Of a stretch of DNA of 30,189 bases, positions 7,818 to 14,781 are shown piece after piece (positions within the stretch are counted from its first letter, which is position 1; the number at the start of each line of letters is the position of its first letter). Under the pieces are notes generated by a model. That model had not been told where the DNA came from, did no database searches, and worked only from the letters and a program-made list of their open reading frames with translations. The translations under genes were made by a program, and so were the position numbers. The stretch is from Methylomonas sp. (GTDB taxonomy: Bacteria > Pseudomonadota > Gammaproteobacteria > Methylococcales > Methylomonadaceae), in the NCBI GenBank assembly GCA_028688235.1, contig JAQTYP010000003.1, forward strand, positions 1 through 30,189, written 5' to 3'.

Positions 7818-8289
7818 ATCGCTAATCGCTGAAGCTTCAAAGCATTTAAGGCTTGGAAGCATCAATCTTTACGAAGGCAATCTGAAACGATTTGAGTCCC
7901 TACCGGAAACTGGCGAATTGGGCCAGCAAACCAAATTAGGCGTTAAAGCGAAAAAAAAAGACCTTTCTACTTCAGAACAATCCGTATCTATTTTAAGGGT
8001 TTTCGTCGACTTGGGGACTAGGGTTGTAAATCTAGCTGTTCCCGCCGAAACAGATCCTACGCCGCTGTATCAGATAGAAGCAGTCTTTCAAGTCGACTAC
8101 GAATTGACCGGCTCAATTGAGCAAGAAGCACTAGATGAGTTTGCTCGTTTTAATGCTGTTCATAATGTTTGGCCTTTTTGGCGGCAATACGTGTTTAGCG
8201 TCGCCAACCAAGCAGGCTTACCTTGCCCCGAAGTTCCATTAAACACATCCTTGCAAAGCCTGGAAAACCTTAGCCAACAGTCTGTGTAA
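7810..8289 (+). CDS. SecB-like chaperone of a toxin-antitoxin-chaperone module
   Basis: 159 residues, the length of SecB, starting at ATG 7810 inside the last codons of the antitoxin gene (8-base overlap, translational coupling). The central strands (ILRVFVDLGTRVV, LYQIEAVFQVDYEL) and the C-terminal part (FARFNAVHNVWPFWRQYVFSVANQAGLP) fit the SecB fold; PFWRQYV..L....GLP is the counterpart of the YARE/L...G.PP end of SecB. It lacks an obvious SecA-binding C-terminal zinc tail. Its position after an MqsA with a long tail marks it as a dedicated antitoxin chaperone, like Rv1957 of the M. tuberculosis HigBA TAC, rather than the housekeeping export chaperone. No terminator is obvious before 8430. 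Confidence 0.82.
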   Translation: MDKSLIAEASKHLRLGSINLYEGNLKRFESLPETGELGQQTKLGVKAKKKDLSTSEQSVSILRVFVDLGTRVVNLAVPAETDPTPLYQIEAVFQVDYELTGSIEQEALDEFARFNAVHNVWPFWRQYVFSVANQAGLPCPEVPLNTSLQSLENLSQQSV

Positions 8290-8430
8290 TTTTGGTGTAA
8301 TCGCGCCCGGAAAAGCTAGGTTTTTGATAGAAAAGTTAGGAAACATTGTCCAAACCATTTCGATTATTTCTCTTTAAAAATCAAAAATCTAATATCTTTT
8401 AGGAATTTTAAAGAATAAGCGCGCTGTTTA

Positions 8431-8475
8431 CTCCTAAGGGACAGGTCGGACGTTCGAATCGTCTCCGGGACGCCA
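8431..8475 (+). tRNA. 3' remnant of tRNA-Arg(CCU): probable attachment-site scar
   Basis: The sequence starts at the 7-base anticodon loop CTCCTAA (8431-8437, anticodon CCT at 8433-8435). It continues with the 3' anticodon strand GGGAC, a 5-base variable loop AGGTC, a T arm GGACG-TTCGAAT-CGTCT (8448-8464), the acceptor 3' strand CCGGGAC (8465-8471), discriminator G and encoded CCA (8473-8475). The upstream 40 bases contain neither the matching GTCCC anticodon strand nor a GTCCCGG acceptor strand, so the 5' half is missing and no functional tRNA can form. Tyrosine-recombinase elements often integrate at the anticodon loop and leave such a displaced 3' half. The reconstituted gene should lie beyond the left edge. 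Confidence 0.8.
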
Positions 8476-8558
8476 TAAAATCAATAAGTTAGCGATCTCC
8501 ATCAATCTTTAGAAAGAACCGCGTCACACTCAGAAATAAAACACCCCAACAATCGGCT

Positions 8559-8589
8559 ATAAAAAGCCGGCACTAGACCGGCTTTTTAT
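8559..8589. terminator. Bidirectional Rho-independent terminator
   Basis: Perfect 12-base arms ATAAAAAGCCGG (8559-8570) and CCGGCTTTTTAT (8578-8589) around a 7-base loop, with T-runs on both strands. It can end transcription coming from the left (originally the tRNA-Arg gene whose 3' half lies upstream) and the minus-strand gene at 8604. The remainder of 8290-8603, apart from the tRNA remnant, shows nothing recognisable. Confidence 0.85.
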
Positions 8590-8603
8590 GGTGGATCGAA
8601 ACT

Positions 8604-8933
8604 TTACGCCGCCTTGCCGGCAATAATACGCAATAAATTAAGGCCTATGATTTCGGCCTTATGGATGCTGTCGGAAGTAAACTCCATTAACACGTCTTCG
8701 GAGCTGTTGTCGCTCAATCGATGCTGCGTCAAGGGCGGTTCCAGCCGATTGTCAGCCCAGTGGCGCACCACGGTTATAGGAGAAGGCTTGATCGCTTCGC
8801 CGGCCTCTTCTCTGGCCTTGTTTTGGTAAATTATCCACTGAGATGCAAATCCGGATATATGTGCCAAGCCGCCGATAGTATCTAGGTCATTGCCAATCAT
8901 CCATAATAATTCAGCAACGTTGTGTTTATGCAA
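8604..8933 (-). CDS. Hypothetical protein, 109 residues
   Basis: I do not recognise a family. The protein is soluble-looking, with an N-terminal helical stretch (HNVAELLWMIGNDLDTIGGLAHISGFASQWIIYQNKAREEAG) and a polar middle, ending in LLRIIAGKAA. The best start is a TTG at 8933 with GAGGAAG about 11 bases upstream; no ATG is available in frame, and the frame stays open further upstream into the end of the PEP-CTERM gene. It ends 15 bases before the bidirectional terminator, which supports it being expressed. It is the first gene to the right of the tRNA scar, so it probably belongs to the resident chromosome. Confidence 0.45.
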   Translation of the reverse strand: MHKHNVAELLWMIGNDLDTIGGLAHISGFASQWIIYQNKAREEAGEAIKPSPITVVRHWADNRLEPPLTQHRLSDNSSEDVLMEFTSDSIHKAEIIGLNLLRIIAGKAA

Positions 8934-9037
8934 ACACTGCTGGTCTTCCTCAAATAGGTTGGGTCGAAACCCCTTGAATGACTCGGCACGTAACAGCCAA
9001 CGGCAGTTCCTGGAATACCATCGGCTGCATGTACAAA

Positions 9038-10120
9038 CTAAGCTTTCCGCCTAACAACAACCAACCATCCCATCAAGACAGAGCCGAATAACCAAATAGC
9101 GCCCGGTACTGGAACTAGCGCGGGTGGCAACTCGATTGGGCCATTCAAATTAACCGCCACCATTTGTTGCCCTATTAACCGACCGACATAGGACGGAATT
9201 TCACCGGAATTTTCTTGAAGGAAGTTTGCAATCACATCCTCGCAATCGCCTGCTTCTTCCCCGCAGATTGCTTCATGCTCGGGGTCGTACTCTCCCGCAA
9301 ACGCAAAAAATTGATAGGTTCTTAAAACCTGTTCTGCGCTTGCTCCCGCTTGATCCTCACTGAGAAACTTGCCTTGTACGGCATCAGGATTACTCACTTT
9401 TCGCTGTAATATTTTCCATTCCACTTCGACTGCATTTGGGTCATTAGCGTCTGCAATCTTGTCTGGATTGTCAGCCATCAGGTCATCCAACGCTGCCATA
9501 TGCTCCGAGTCGAGCTCGGTTTTCATGATTTTGACCCATACCGCATCAGAAAACTTAGCACCGGGTGCTGCCTCGGGTGCTTCAATTTGCATTTGCACAA
9601 TAGGCGGTGGCGCTGGTTGTCCTGGTGCAACAGGGTCTTGAGGAATGACATTGATGCTGGGCATTCCGATCAGACTAACCTGGGTCGCCCTATCGCCATT
9701 TTGATCTAACCAATAATAACGGGTTGCTGTTGGGTTACCATTTAGCGCCACGCCAAAATGTTCACAACCAGAGACGGTAATGCAAGTATGACCATCGGTA
9801 GCACTGATCGAACCATTATAAGGTGAAGTCATGGCACTGGAGCCATTGTAATACCGGACCAAAGTATTACCGTTTGCCGAACTCACAGACCCCATGCCGT
9901 AATGCCAATTTGAATAGGTGTAATAATTGCCGTTATAGCCGGCCACTGAACTACTATCCAAGCCCTCCAGTTCAATTTCAAAACCGTAGTAGGGATTGGG
10001 GGAATCATTGAAAACATCGAAGTTACTCAATGAGCCATAGATAGTGCTCGCGGAGACGATTCCCGAGCTCAAGATTCCAGCAAGGCCGCATGTTGCTGCG
10101 ACCAATTTTAATTTCCGCAT
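9038..10120 (-). CDS. PEP-CTERM sorting-domain exported protein
   Basis: 360 residues. An N-terminal signal peptide (MRKLKLVAATCGLAGILSSGIVSA) leads into a Tyr/Ser/Asn-rich region, then a proline-rich linker (QDPVAPGQPAPPPIV), an acidic helical part with a C-x6-C pair (AICGEEAGDC), and a C-terminal tripartite tail VPVPGAIWLFGSVLMGW followed by VVVRRKA. That tail is a PEP-CTERM-like signal (short motif, hydrophobic helix, basic end) recognised by exosortase; the VPxPGAxWLFGS form is common in methylotrophic gammaproteobacteria. The product is therefore expected at the cell surface or in extracellular matrix. AGGAGT (10129-10134) lies 8 bases before the ATG. The function of the mature domain is unknown. 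No exosortase gene is in the window. Confidence 0.85.
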   Translation of the reverse strand: MRKLKLVAATCGLAGILSSGIVSASTIYGSLSNFDVFNDSPNPYYGFEIELEGLDSSSVAGYNGNYYTYSNWHYGMGSVSSANGNTLVRYYNGSSAMTSPYNGSISATDGHTCITVSGCEHFGVALNGNPTATRYYWLDQNGDRATQVSLIGMPSINVIPQDPVAPGQPAPPPIVQMQIEAPEAAPGAKFSDAVWVKIMKTELDSEHMAALDDLMADNPDKIADANDPNAVEVEWKILQRKVSNPDAVQGKFLSEDQAGASAEQVLRTYQFFAFAGEYDPEHEAICGEEAGDCEDVIANFLQENSGEIPSYVGRLIGQQMVAVNLNGPIELPPALVPVPGAIWLFGSVLMGWLVVVRRKA

Positions 10121-10244
10121 GTTAAGTCACTCCTATTATTAATGGTGTATCACGAATACGTTGTAACAATCGTTATATGAGTTCCAATGGAACCAGATAA
10201 TATGGGTCAAAAGTACCTTAAAGGCTTTTTCATGGCATATCTGC

Positions 10245-10943
10245 TCAAGGCAACGTACAGTTTCCGTCACCGCCATCGCGAACGAAATAGTCAATAGACA
10301 CATATCCATTCGCTAGAGAAATGACGTTTTGCCCAGCGTTCAAAAATACGGGAGTTTTTACGCGCGTCGTTCCATTGAGCTGAGTCAAGGGATTACCATT
10401 GATCGAGACATTCAGCAAGTATTTACCGTTAGCGAATACGTTGACGTACGGCTGGGCTTGCCTTGTAGCCGGGTTCAAGGCGCAGCCCGGCGTAACCGTG
10501 GCGTAGGATTTACCGCTGGCAGCATATTCCAAGGTTCCATCCGCGCTAAACGTATTGCCCGAGGTATCGGGAAGCGCACACATTCCTGGCTGAACACTAA
10601 ATACATACTGATCGGCAGTTTTCTTATTCAATCGCACAACCACGCTATTGTTACCATCAACTAGCCAAACCTTAGTGGCAGGATTGTCCGCGGTCACCTG
10701 TGCTTGCTGCTGTCCATTCAAGGAAACGGTAGCCGTCGCATACTGTTTTGCATTGAATAGTCCGGCTTCGACCATGGGAGCTTGTTCACCACTAGCGTTT
10801 ACCGCGCACTGCACCGCGCTCGATGCAAAAGTCTTACCCGTTGGGCCGATTTGAACGGTGGCCGCTTCAACCGGTTTTAGGGTAGCCAATAAGACAACGG
10901 CCAGGACAGCCGGCCTTGATAAAAAAATTGTTCCGCGAATCAT
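10245..10943 (-). CDS. Secreted two-module protein of unknown function
   Basis: 232 residues from ATG 10943, which has GGAGG at 10948-10952 just upstream; an in-frame TTG at 10955 lies upstream of that site and is rejected. A signal peptide ends near VEA-A (residue about 28). The mature part consists of two similar modules of about 105 residues, each with a cysteine near the start and another near the end: C46 and C122, then C154 and C229, spacings of 76 and 75. Parallel segments are ATVSLNGQQQAQV with WLVDGNNSVVVRLN, and LLNVSINGNPLTQL with VFLNAGQNVISLANG. The beta-rich repeats suggest an Ig-like or adhesin-like extracellular protein; no family recognised. It may share a promoter region with the divergent LuxR-type gene. 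Confidence 0.75.
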   Translation of the reverse strand: MIRGTIFLSRPAVLAVVLLATLKPVEAATVQIGPTGKTFASSAVQCAVNASGEQAPMVEAGLFNAKQYATATVSLNGQQQAQVTADNPATKVWLVDGNNSVVVRLNKKTADQYVFSVQPGMCALPDTSGNTFSADGTLEYAASGKSYATVTPGCALNPATRQAQPYVNVFANGKYLLNVSINGNPLTQLNGTTRVKTPVFLNAGQNVISLANGYVSIDYFVRDGGDGNCTLP

Positions 10944-11066
10944 TTTTTCCTCCAAGTTGAGACATTGATCTTATTACGCAAAGATGAAAGTCATATGAAT
11001 GAGACATTAAAAATAAGGTTTTATAGGTATTGCATGAGAGAATCAGGCTGCTCCTGAACGATAAAC

Positions 11067-11081
11067 CCCGACATCCTCGGG
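11067..11081. promoter_or_regulatory. Small hairpin/dyad in the divergent intergenic region 10944-11260
   Basis: Arms CCCGA (11067-11071) and TCGGG (11077-11081) around a 5-base centre lie between the secreted-protein gene and the LuxR-type regulator. Only a weak T-rich tail follows on the minus strand, so an operator is at least as likely as a terminator. The rest of this 317-base region is AT-rich with no site I can name. Confidence 0.25.
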
Positions 11082-11260
11082 AAAATACGCCGTTATAAAT
11101 GCTACGGCTAATTTCCAATGACCCATGCATACGGCAGACCCTGATTTTCACGGTTGGTTTATCATTTGCCATAATCCAAGCCTCACGAATGAAATTCCGC
11201 GTGGATCATGGGCTAATTTGTTTGGTTTTTACATCCGTCATCCGACGGATAAGAGGGTAT

Positions 11261-11815
11261 ATGACCTTTACTGGCGAGGAATCAATCACCGGAAATCAAC
11301 GTTTCAATCGCTGGACAACCGTATTGAGCATCCTTATGTTCATGTTGATTTTGCTCGATATCGCAAGCGATCATAGCGATGGGGTTCACTGGCAACATTT
11401 GATTCTTGAACTCCTAATATTGTCGCTTTCCCTGGCGGGGATTGTTTATTTCAGTCGTCTCTACTTCCTGTCAATGCAATCGAAAATTTCCTCGCTTAAA
11501 AACGACCTTGCCGTTGCGAGTCAGAATGCCCTGCAGTGGCGCGAAGCCAACCGTGAACTGGTTTCCGGCTTGGCGAAACAGATATACAAACAATTCGACA
11601 GTTGGCAACTGACGCGTGCCGAGGCTGAAGTGGGTATATTGATTTTAAAAGGACTTAGCCTTTCCGAGATCGCCGAACTGAGACAAACCAGCGAAAGAAC
11701 AATCCGAGACCAAGCGCGCGCGATTTATAGAAAATCCGGCTTGAATGGGCGCACCGAATTGTCCGCATTTTTCCTCGAAGACTTGTTAATTTCCCGGGAA
11801 GACGGTTCAACCTAA
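11261..11815 (+). CDS. Membrane-anchored LuxR-type HTH transcriptional regulator
   Basis: 184 residues from ATG 11261; GAGGG lies 3 bases upstream, which is close, and in-frame ATGs at 11189 and 11099 would add 24 or 54 poorly conserved-looking residues. Two hydrophobic segments (VLSILMFMLILLDIA and LILELLILSLSLAGIVYF) make a membrane anchor. A helical, probably coiled-coil linker follows (SMQSKISSLKNDLAVASQNALQW), then a GerE/LuxR HTH (LTRAEAEVGILILKGLSLSE, ERTIRDQARAIYRKSGLNGR). There is no receiver domain. It is divergent from the secreted and PEP-CTERM genes and may control them; that is inference. A strong nested palindrome starts at its stop codon. Confidence 0.75.
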   Translation: MTFTGEESITGNQRFNRWTTVLSILMFMLILLDIASDHSDGVHWQHLILELLILSLSLAGIVYFSRLYFLSMQSKISSLKNDLAVASQNALQWREANRELVSGLAKQIYKQFDSWQLTRAEAEVGILILKGLSLSEIAELRQTSERTIRDQARAIYRKSGLNGRTELSAFFLEDLLISREDGST

Positions 11816-11898
11816 AAAATCAGTTGAGTATTCCATTTCCGTTCGCCCTGAGCCCAGTCAGGGTGAGCGGAATCCGTTCATGCTTCGACTGATTTTTT
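11814..11898. repeat. Nested palindrome: REP-like element and probable bidirectional terminator
   Basis: Outer arms AAAAAATCAGT (11814-11824) and ACTGATTTTTT (11888-11898) are perfect. Inside, a 15-base stem with two G-T pairs runs from 11837-11851 to 11858-11872 around the loop GCCCAG. The inner words (GTTCGCCCTGAG, CCGTTCATGCTTCGAC) resemble the dispersed GTTCGCCCTGAGC...GTCGAAGG repeats seen in many proteobacterial genomes. It lies between two converging genes (stop codons at 11815 and 12005), with A/T tracts on both outer sides. The remaining bases to 12004 show nothing further. Confidence 0.65.
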
Positions 11899-12004
11899 TA
11901 GGCTCAGTTATCAGTCGCGATATTCCAAATGAATTGTAAGTTCGAGCTTGTTGTTTTCACGGGCAGCAACAGCCTGCCGCAAAATCCGACCCTGTGCGCT
12001 TCTA

Positions 12005-12634
12005 TTACAATTTATCGTTGACGAGTCGATAAACCGCTTCGGCTTCGCAGTCCGCGCTCCCTATAATGGCCTGGAGCTCGGCTAATTTTAGGTCCGCAAA
12101 GTCGCGATCCTTCAAGCTGGCGGCATTGATGTAAACGTTCAAGGCCGCGCTTTTCAGGCCGGCATAGGCCGCCATCACCGCGACGCCGGCGTCGCTGATC
12201 ACGCCCAAGCTGCCTTTTTCCGCCGCAATCCGGCTTAAGGCGATGACTTTGGCGCAAGCCTCGGCGCATTGCAACGGCACTTCGGTTGCGTCGCGCAATA
12301 CCCGCTGGATTTGGGCGCTACGATGGGCTTTTTCTTCATCGCCGGATTTCGGCAGACCATAGCAGGCCATCAACCTGTCGAATACGTCGACATCGGCCTT
12401 GATCATGCCGGTCAAGCGCTCCCGCAAGACTTCGGCTTCGGCCAGCAAGGCTTTCATATCGGCCTCGACCTCGGCATATTTGGCCTTGCCTATCGTCAGG
12501 TTACAGACCATGCCGACCAGAGCCGCTCCCTGTGCGCCCATCAAGGCCGCCGCACTACCGCCGCCCGGCGTAGCTTGTTTGCCGGCCAATTCGTCCAGAA
12601 AGGTTTGTACGGATTTATCTTTGATTTCACTCAT
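12005..12634 (-). CDS. fchA: Methenyltetrahydrofolate cyclohydrolase (FchA/FTCD_C family)
   Basis: 209 residues, the length of Methylobacterium FchA. The family signature is at the N-terminus (TFLDELAGKQATPGGGSAAALMGAQGAALVGMVCNLTIGK), with further conserved helices (IKADVDVFDRLMACYGLP, EVPLQCAEACAKV, SDAGVAVMAAYAGLKSAALNV). FchA interconverts 5,10-methenyl- and 10-formyl-tetrahydrofolate, a step of the H4F C1 pathway usually partnered by MtdA in methylotrophs. It starts 9 bases after the cysS stop without a good ribosome site, so it is probably translated by coupling with cysS. Formiminotetrahydrofolate cyclodeaminase shares the fold, but the free-standing size and setting favour FchA. Confidence 0.88.
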   Translation of the reverse strand: MSEIKDKSVQTFLDELAGKQATPGGGSAAALMGAQGAALVGMVCNLTIGKAKYAEVEADMKALLAEAEVLRERLTGMIKADVDVFDRLMACYGLPKSGDEEKAHRSAQIQRVLRDATEVPLQCAEACAKVIALSRIAAEKGSLGVISDAGVAVMAAYAGLKSAALNVYINAASLKDRDFADLKLAELQAIIGSADCEAEAVYRLVNDKL

Positions 12635-12643
12635 ATTCAGTCA

Positions 12644-14074
12644 TTAATTCTCGCGGCGCCAATCAGTTGTGCCGTCTGGCCTATCTTCCAAAACGATGCC
12701 GAGTTGTTTCAATTCATCACGAATCTTGTCCGCCGTTGTCCAATCTTTGTTTTTCTTTGCCTCTAGTCTGAGTTGAATTTTTTCATCAATAACCGTTTCT
12801 AAGTTGGTAATCAGAGTAGGTGTTCCGCCAGTAATTTGAATGTTTCCTTGCTGAGCCACCCGTCCCTTCAAATAATCTTCTGGATTATCTTGAAGCAGCC
12901 CCAAAAGCCCCCCAAGTTTTTTCAGTGACCATCCCAACTCATAAGATCTTTTTGAATCACATTGAGTTTTTGCTCGATTTAATTCTGTTGCCATCTCGAA
13001 CAGCACCGCCAGCGCCACCGGCGTATTGAAATCATCGTCCATCGCCTGCTCGAAGCGCTGCTTGAAATCGGTATCGATGTCGGCACCGACGATTTCGACA
13101 CCTCTGAGCGCCGTGTACAAGCGGGTCAGCGCCACACCGGCTTCGTCCAGATGCTCGTCGGAATAATTCAACGGGCTGCGATAATGGCTGGACAAGATAA
13201 AGAAACGTATCACTTCCGGCCTATACTGCTTCAAGACCTCGCGCACGGTAAAGAAGTTGCCTAGGGATTTGGACATTTTTTCTTCATTGACCCGCACGAA
13301 ACCGTTGTGCATCCAGTAATTGACGAAGGGCTCGCCTGTGGCGCCTTCGGATTGGGCGATTTCGTTTTCGTGATGTGGAAACTGCAAATCCATGCCGCCG
13401 CCGTGGATGTCGAAATGGTTGCCGAGGCAGCAGGTCGACATCGCCGAGCATTCTATATGCCAGCCTGGACGGCCTTGGCCCCACGGCGAATCCCAATAGG
13501 GCTCTCCGGGCTTGGCCATTTTCCATAACACGAAATCCAGCGGGTTGCGTTTGGCGTTGTCGACATCGACCCTTTCGCCTGCGTTCAAGTCGTCGATGTT
13601 CTTGCCGGACAGCTGGCCGTAATTTTCGAAACGGCTTACGCTGTAAAACACGTCGCCGTTACTGCCAATGTAGGCGTATTCTCGCTCTATCAATTTTTGT
13701 ATCATGTTGACGATAGCCCTGATCGAGCGGGTAGCCCTGGGCTCGATGTCCGGCGACAACACGGAAAGCGCGGCTTCGTCTTCGTGCATCGCCGCTATGA
13801 AGCGCTCGGTCAATGCGTTGAATTCTTCACCGTTTTCATTGGCGCGCTGAATGATCTTGTCGTCGATATCGGTGACGTTGCGCACATAGGTCAGTTGGTA
13901 ACCGGAATGGCGCAAATAGCGAGCCACGGTATCGAACACCACCATCACCCGAGCATGGCCGATGTGGCAGTAGTCGTAAACCGTCATGCCACAGACATAC
14001 ATACCCACTTTACCGGGCTGTCTGGGAACGAATTCTTGCTTGCTTCGAGTCAGGGTGTTGTAAATTTTCAACAT
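12644..14074 (-). CDS. cysS: Cysteinyl-tRNA synthetase
   Basis: 476 residues from ATG 14074 (MLKIYNTLTR), the conserved N-terminus; an upstream in-frame start at 14116 would add 14 non-conserved residues. Class I signatures: zinc and substrate cysteine in VCGMTVYD, the HIGH motif in YCHIGHARV, HIECSAMS with the HHENEIAQSE region, and KMSKS in EEKMSKSLGNFF. It charges tRNA-Cys in the cytoplasm. The C-terminal anticodon-binding part (after residue about 355) has a short insertion-like stretch (GRVAQQGNIQITGGTP) relative to E. coli, and its DNA (12650-13000) is clearly AT-richer than the GC-rich N-terminal two thirds. It is divergent from the cyclophilin gene and leads the cysS-fchA pair. Confidence 0.97.
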   Translation of the reverse strand: MLKIYNTLTRSKQEFVPRQPGKVGMYVCGMTVYDYCHIGHARVMVVFDTVARYLRHSGYQLTYVRNVTDIDDKIIQRANENGEEFNALTERFIAAMHEDEAALSVLSPDIEPRATRSIRAIVNMIQKLIEREYAYIGSNGDVFYSVSRFENYGQLSGKNIDDLNAGERVDVDNAKRNPLDFVLWKMAKPGEPYWDSPWGQGRPGWHIECSAMSTCCLGNHFDIHGGGMDLQFPHHENEIAQSEGATGEPFVNYWMHNGFVRVNEEKMSKSLGNFFTVREVLKQYRPEVIRFFILSSHYRSPLNYSDEHLDEAGVALTRLYTALRGVEIVGADIDTDFKQRFEQAMDDDFNTPVALAVLFEMATELNRAKTQCDSKRSYELGWSLKKLGGLLGLLQDNPEDYLKGRVAQQGNIQITGGTPTLITNLETVIDEKIQLRLEAKKNKDWTTADKIRDELKQLGIVLEDRPDGTTDWRREN

Positions 14075-14185
14075 GGGGAACGGCAAAATAAAGCAAAAGA
14101 CTGAGCAATCTATCAAGATTTCGGCTTCTCTTTCAAGCTAAAAACGCCTAGAATTCGCGGCTTGCAGCGATTTTCAGGAGCTTAT

Positions 14186-14767
14186 ATGCGCAACACCCTT
14201 GTCTACTTGATGCTGTTTTTATATTCAACTCTTTCATTTGCAACGGAAAAATCTATGTCAGACACCCCAGCCAAAGTCAAAATGACCACTTCACTGGGCA
14301 CTATCGTGATCCAGTTGGATCATGCCAAAGCCCCTATTTCAGCGGCCAATTTTGCCGAATACGTCAAAAGCGGCTTTTACGACGGTACGATTTTTCATCG
14401 CGTTATTCCAGGCTTCATGGCCCAAGGCGGCGGCTTCGACACCGGCTTCAATCAAAAAACGACCAAAGCCCCCATCAAGAACGAAGCCGACAACGGCCTG
14501 AAAAACAAACGCGGCACGCTGGCAATGGCTCGCACCAACGATCCAGATTCGGCCACCGCACAGTTCTTCATCAACTATAAAGACAACGGCTTCCTGGATC
14601 ACACCAGCCCAACGCCCAGCGGCTGGGGCTATGCGGTATTCGGCGAGGTCGTCGAAGGCATGGAAGTCGTCGACGACATGGCCAAACAAGCGACAGGCAA
14701 CCGCGGCATGCATCAAGATGTGCCTAAAACCGACATCGTCATCGAAAAAGCCGAAATCGTCGAATAA
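14186..14767 (+). CDS. ppiB: Peptidyl-prolyl cis-trans isomerase, cyclophilin type (periplasmic form)
   Basis: 193 residues from ATG 14186, with AGGAG (14176-14180) 5 bases upstream. A signal peptide MRNTLVYLMLFLYSTLSFA leads to the cyclophilin domain with active-site words FHRVIPGFMAQGG (catalytic Arg) and NDPDSATAQFFINYKDNGFLD, and GWGYAVFGEVVEGMEVVD. Cyclophilins catalyse prolyl isomerisation during folding. The conserved core begins right after an internal ATG at 14254 (MSDTPAKVKMTTSLG), which is where cytoplasmic PpiB proteins start, so a second, cytoplasmic product is conceivable. Context (cysS-ppiB-lpxH) equals that of E. coli ppiB; the signal peptide resembles PpiA. A TAGAAT at 14149-14154 may be its -10 box. 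Confidence 0.92.
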   Translation: MRNTLVYLMLFLYSTLSFATEKSMSDTPAKVKMTTSLGTIVIQLDHAKAPISAANFAEYVKSGFYDGTIFHRVIPGFMAQGGGFDTGFNQKTTKAPIKNEADNGLKNKRGTLAMARTNDPDSATAQFFINYKDNGFLDHTSPTPSGWGYAVFGEVVEGMEVVDDMAKQATGNRGMHQDVPKTDIVIEKAEIVE

Positions 14768-14781
14768 TCTTTAGAGAAAAC

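Noticed and set aside
8950..9030. Small minus-strand frame of 27 codons starting ATG 9030, before the hypothetical gene
   Set aside because: No ribosome site, no recognisable product; overlaps the gap between two genes and is within chance length.
12269..12766. Plus-strand open frame of 165 codons antisense to fchA and cysS
   Set aside because: It spans two well-supported genes on the other strand and has no family resemblance; typical antisense shadow in GC-rich DNA.
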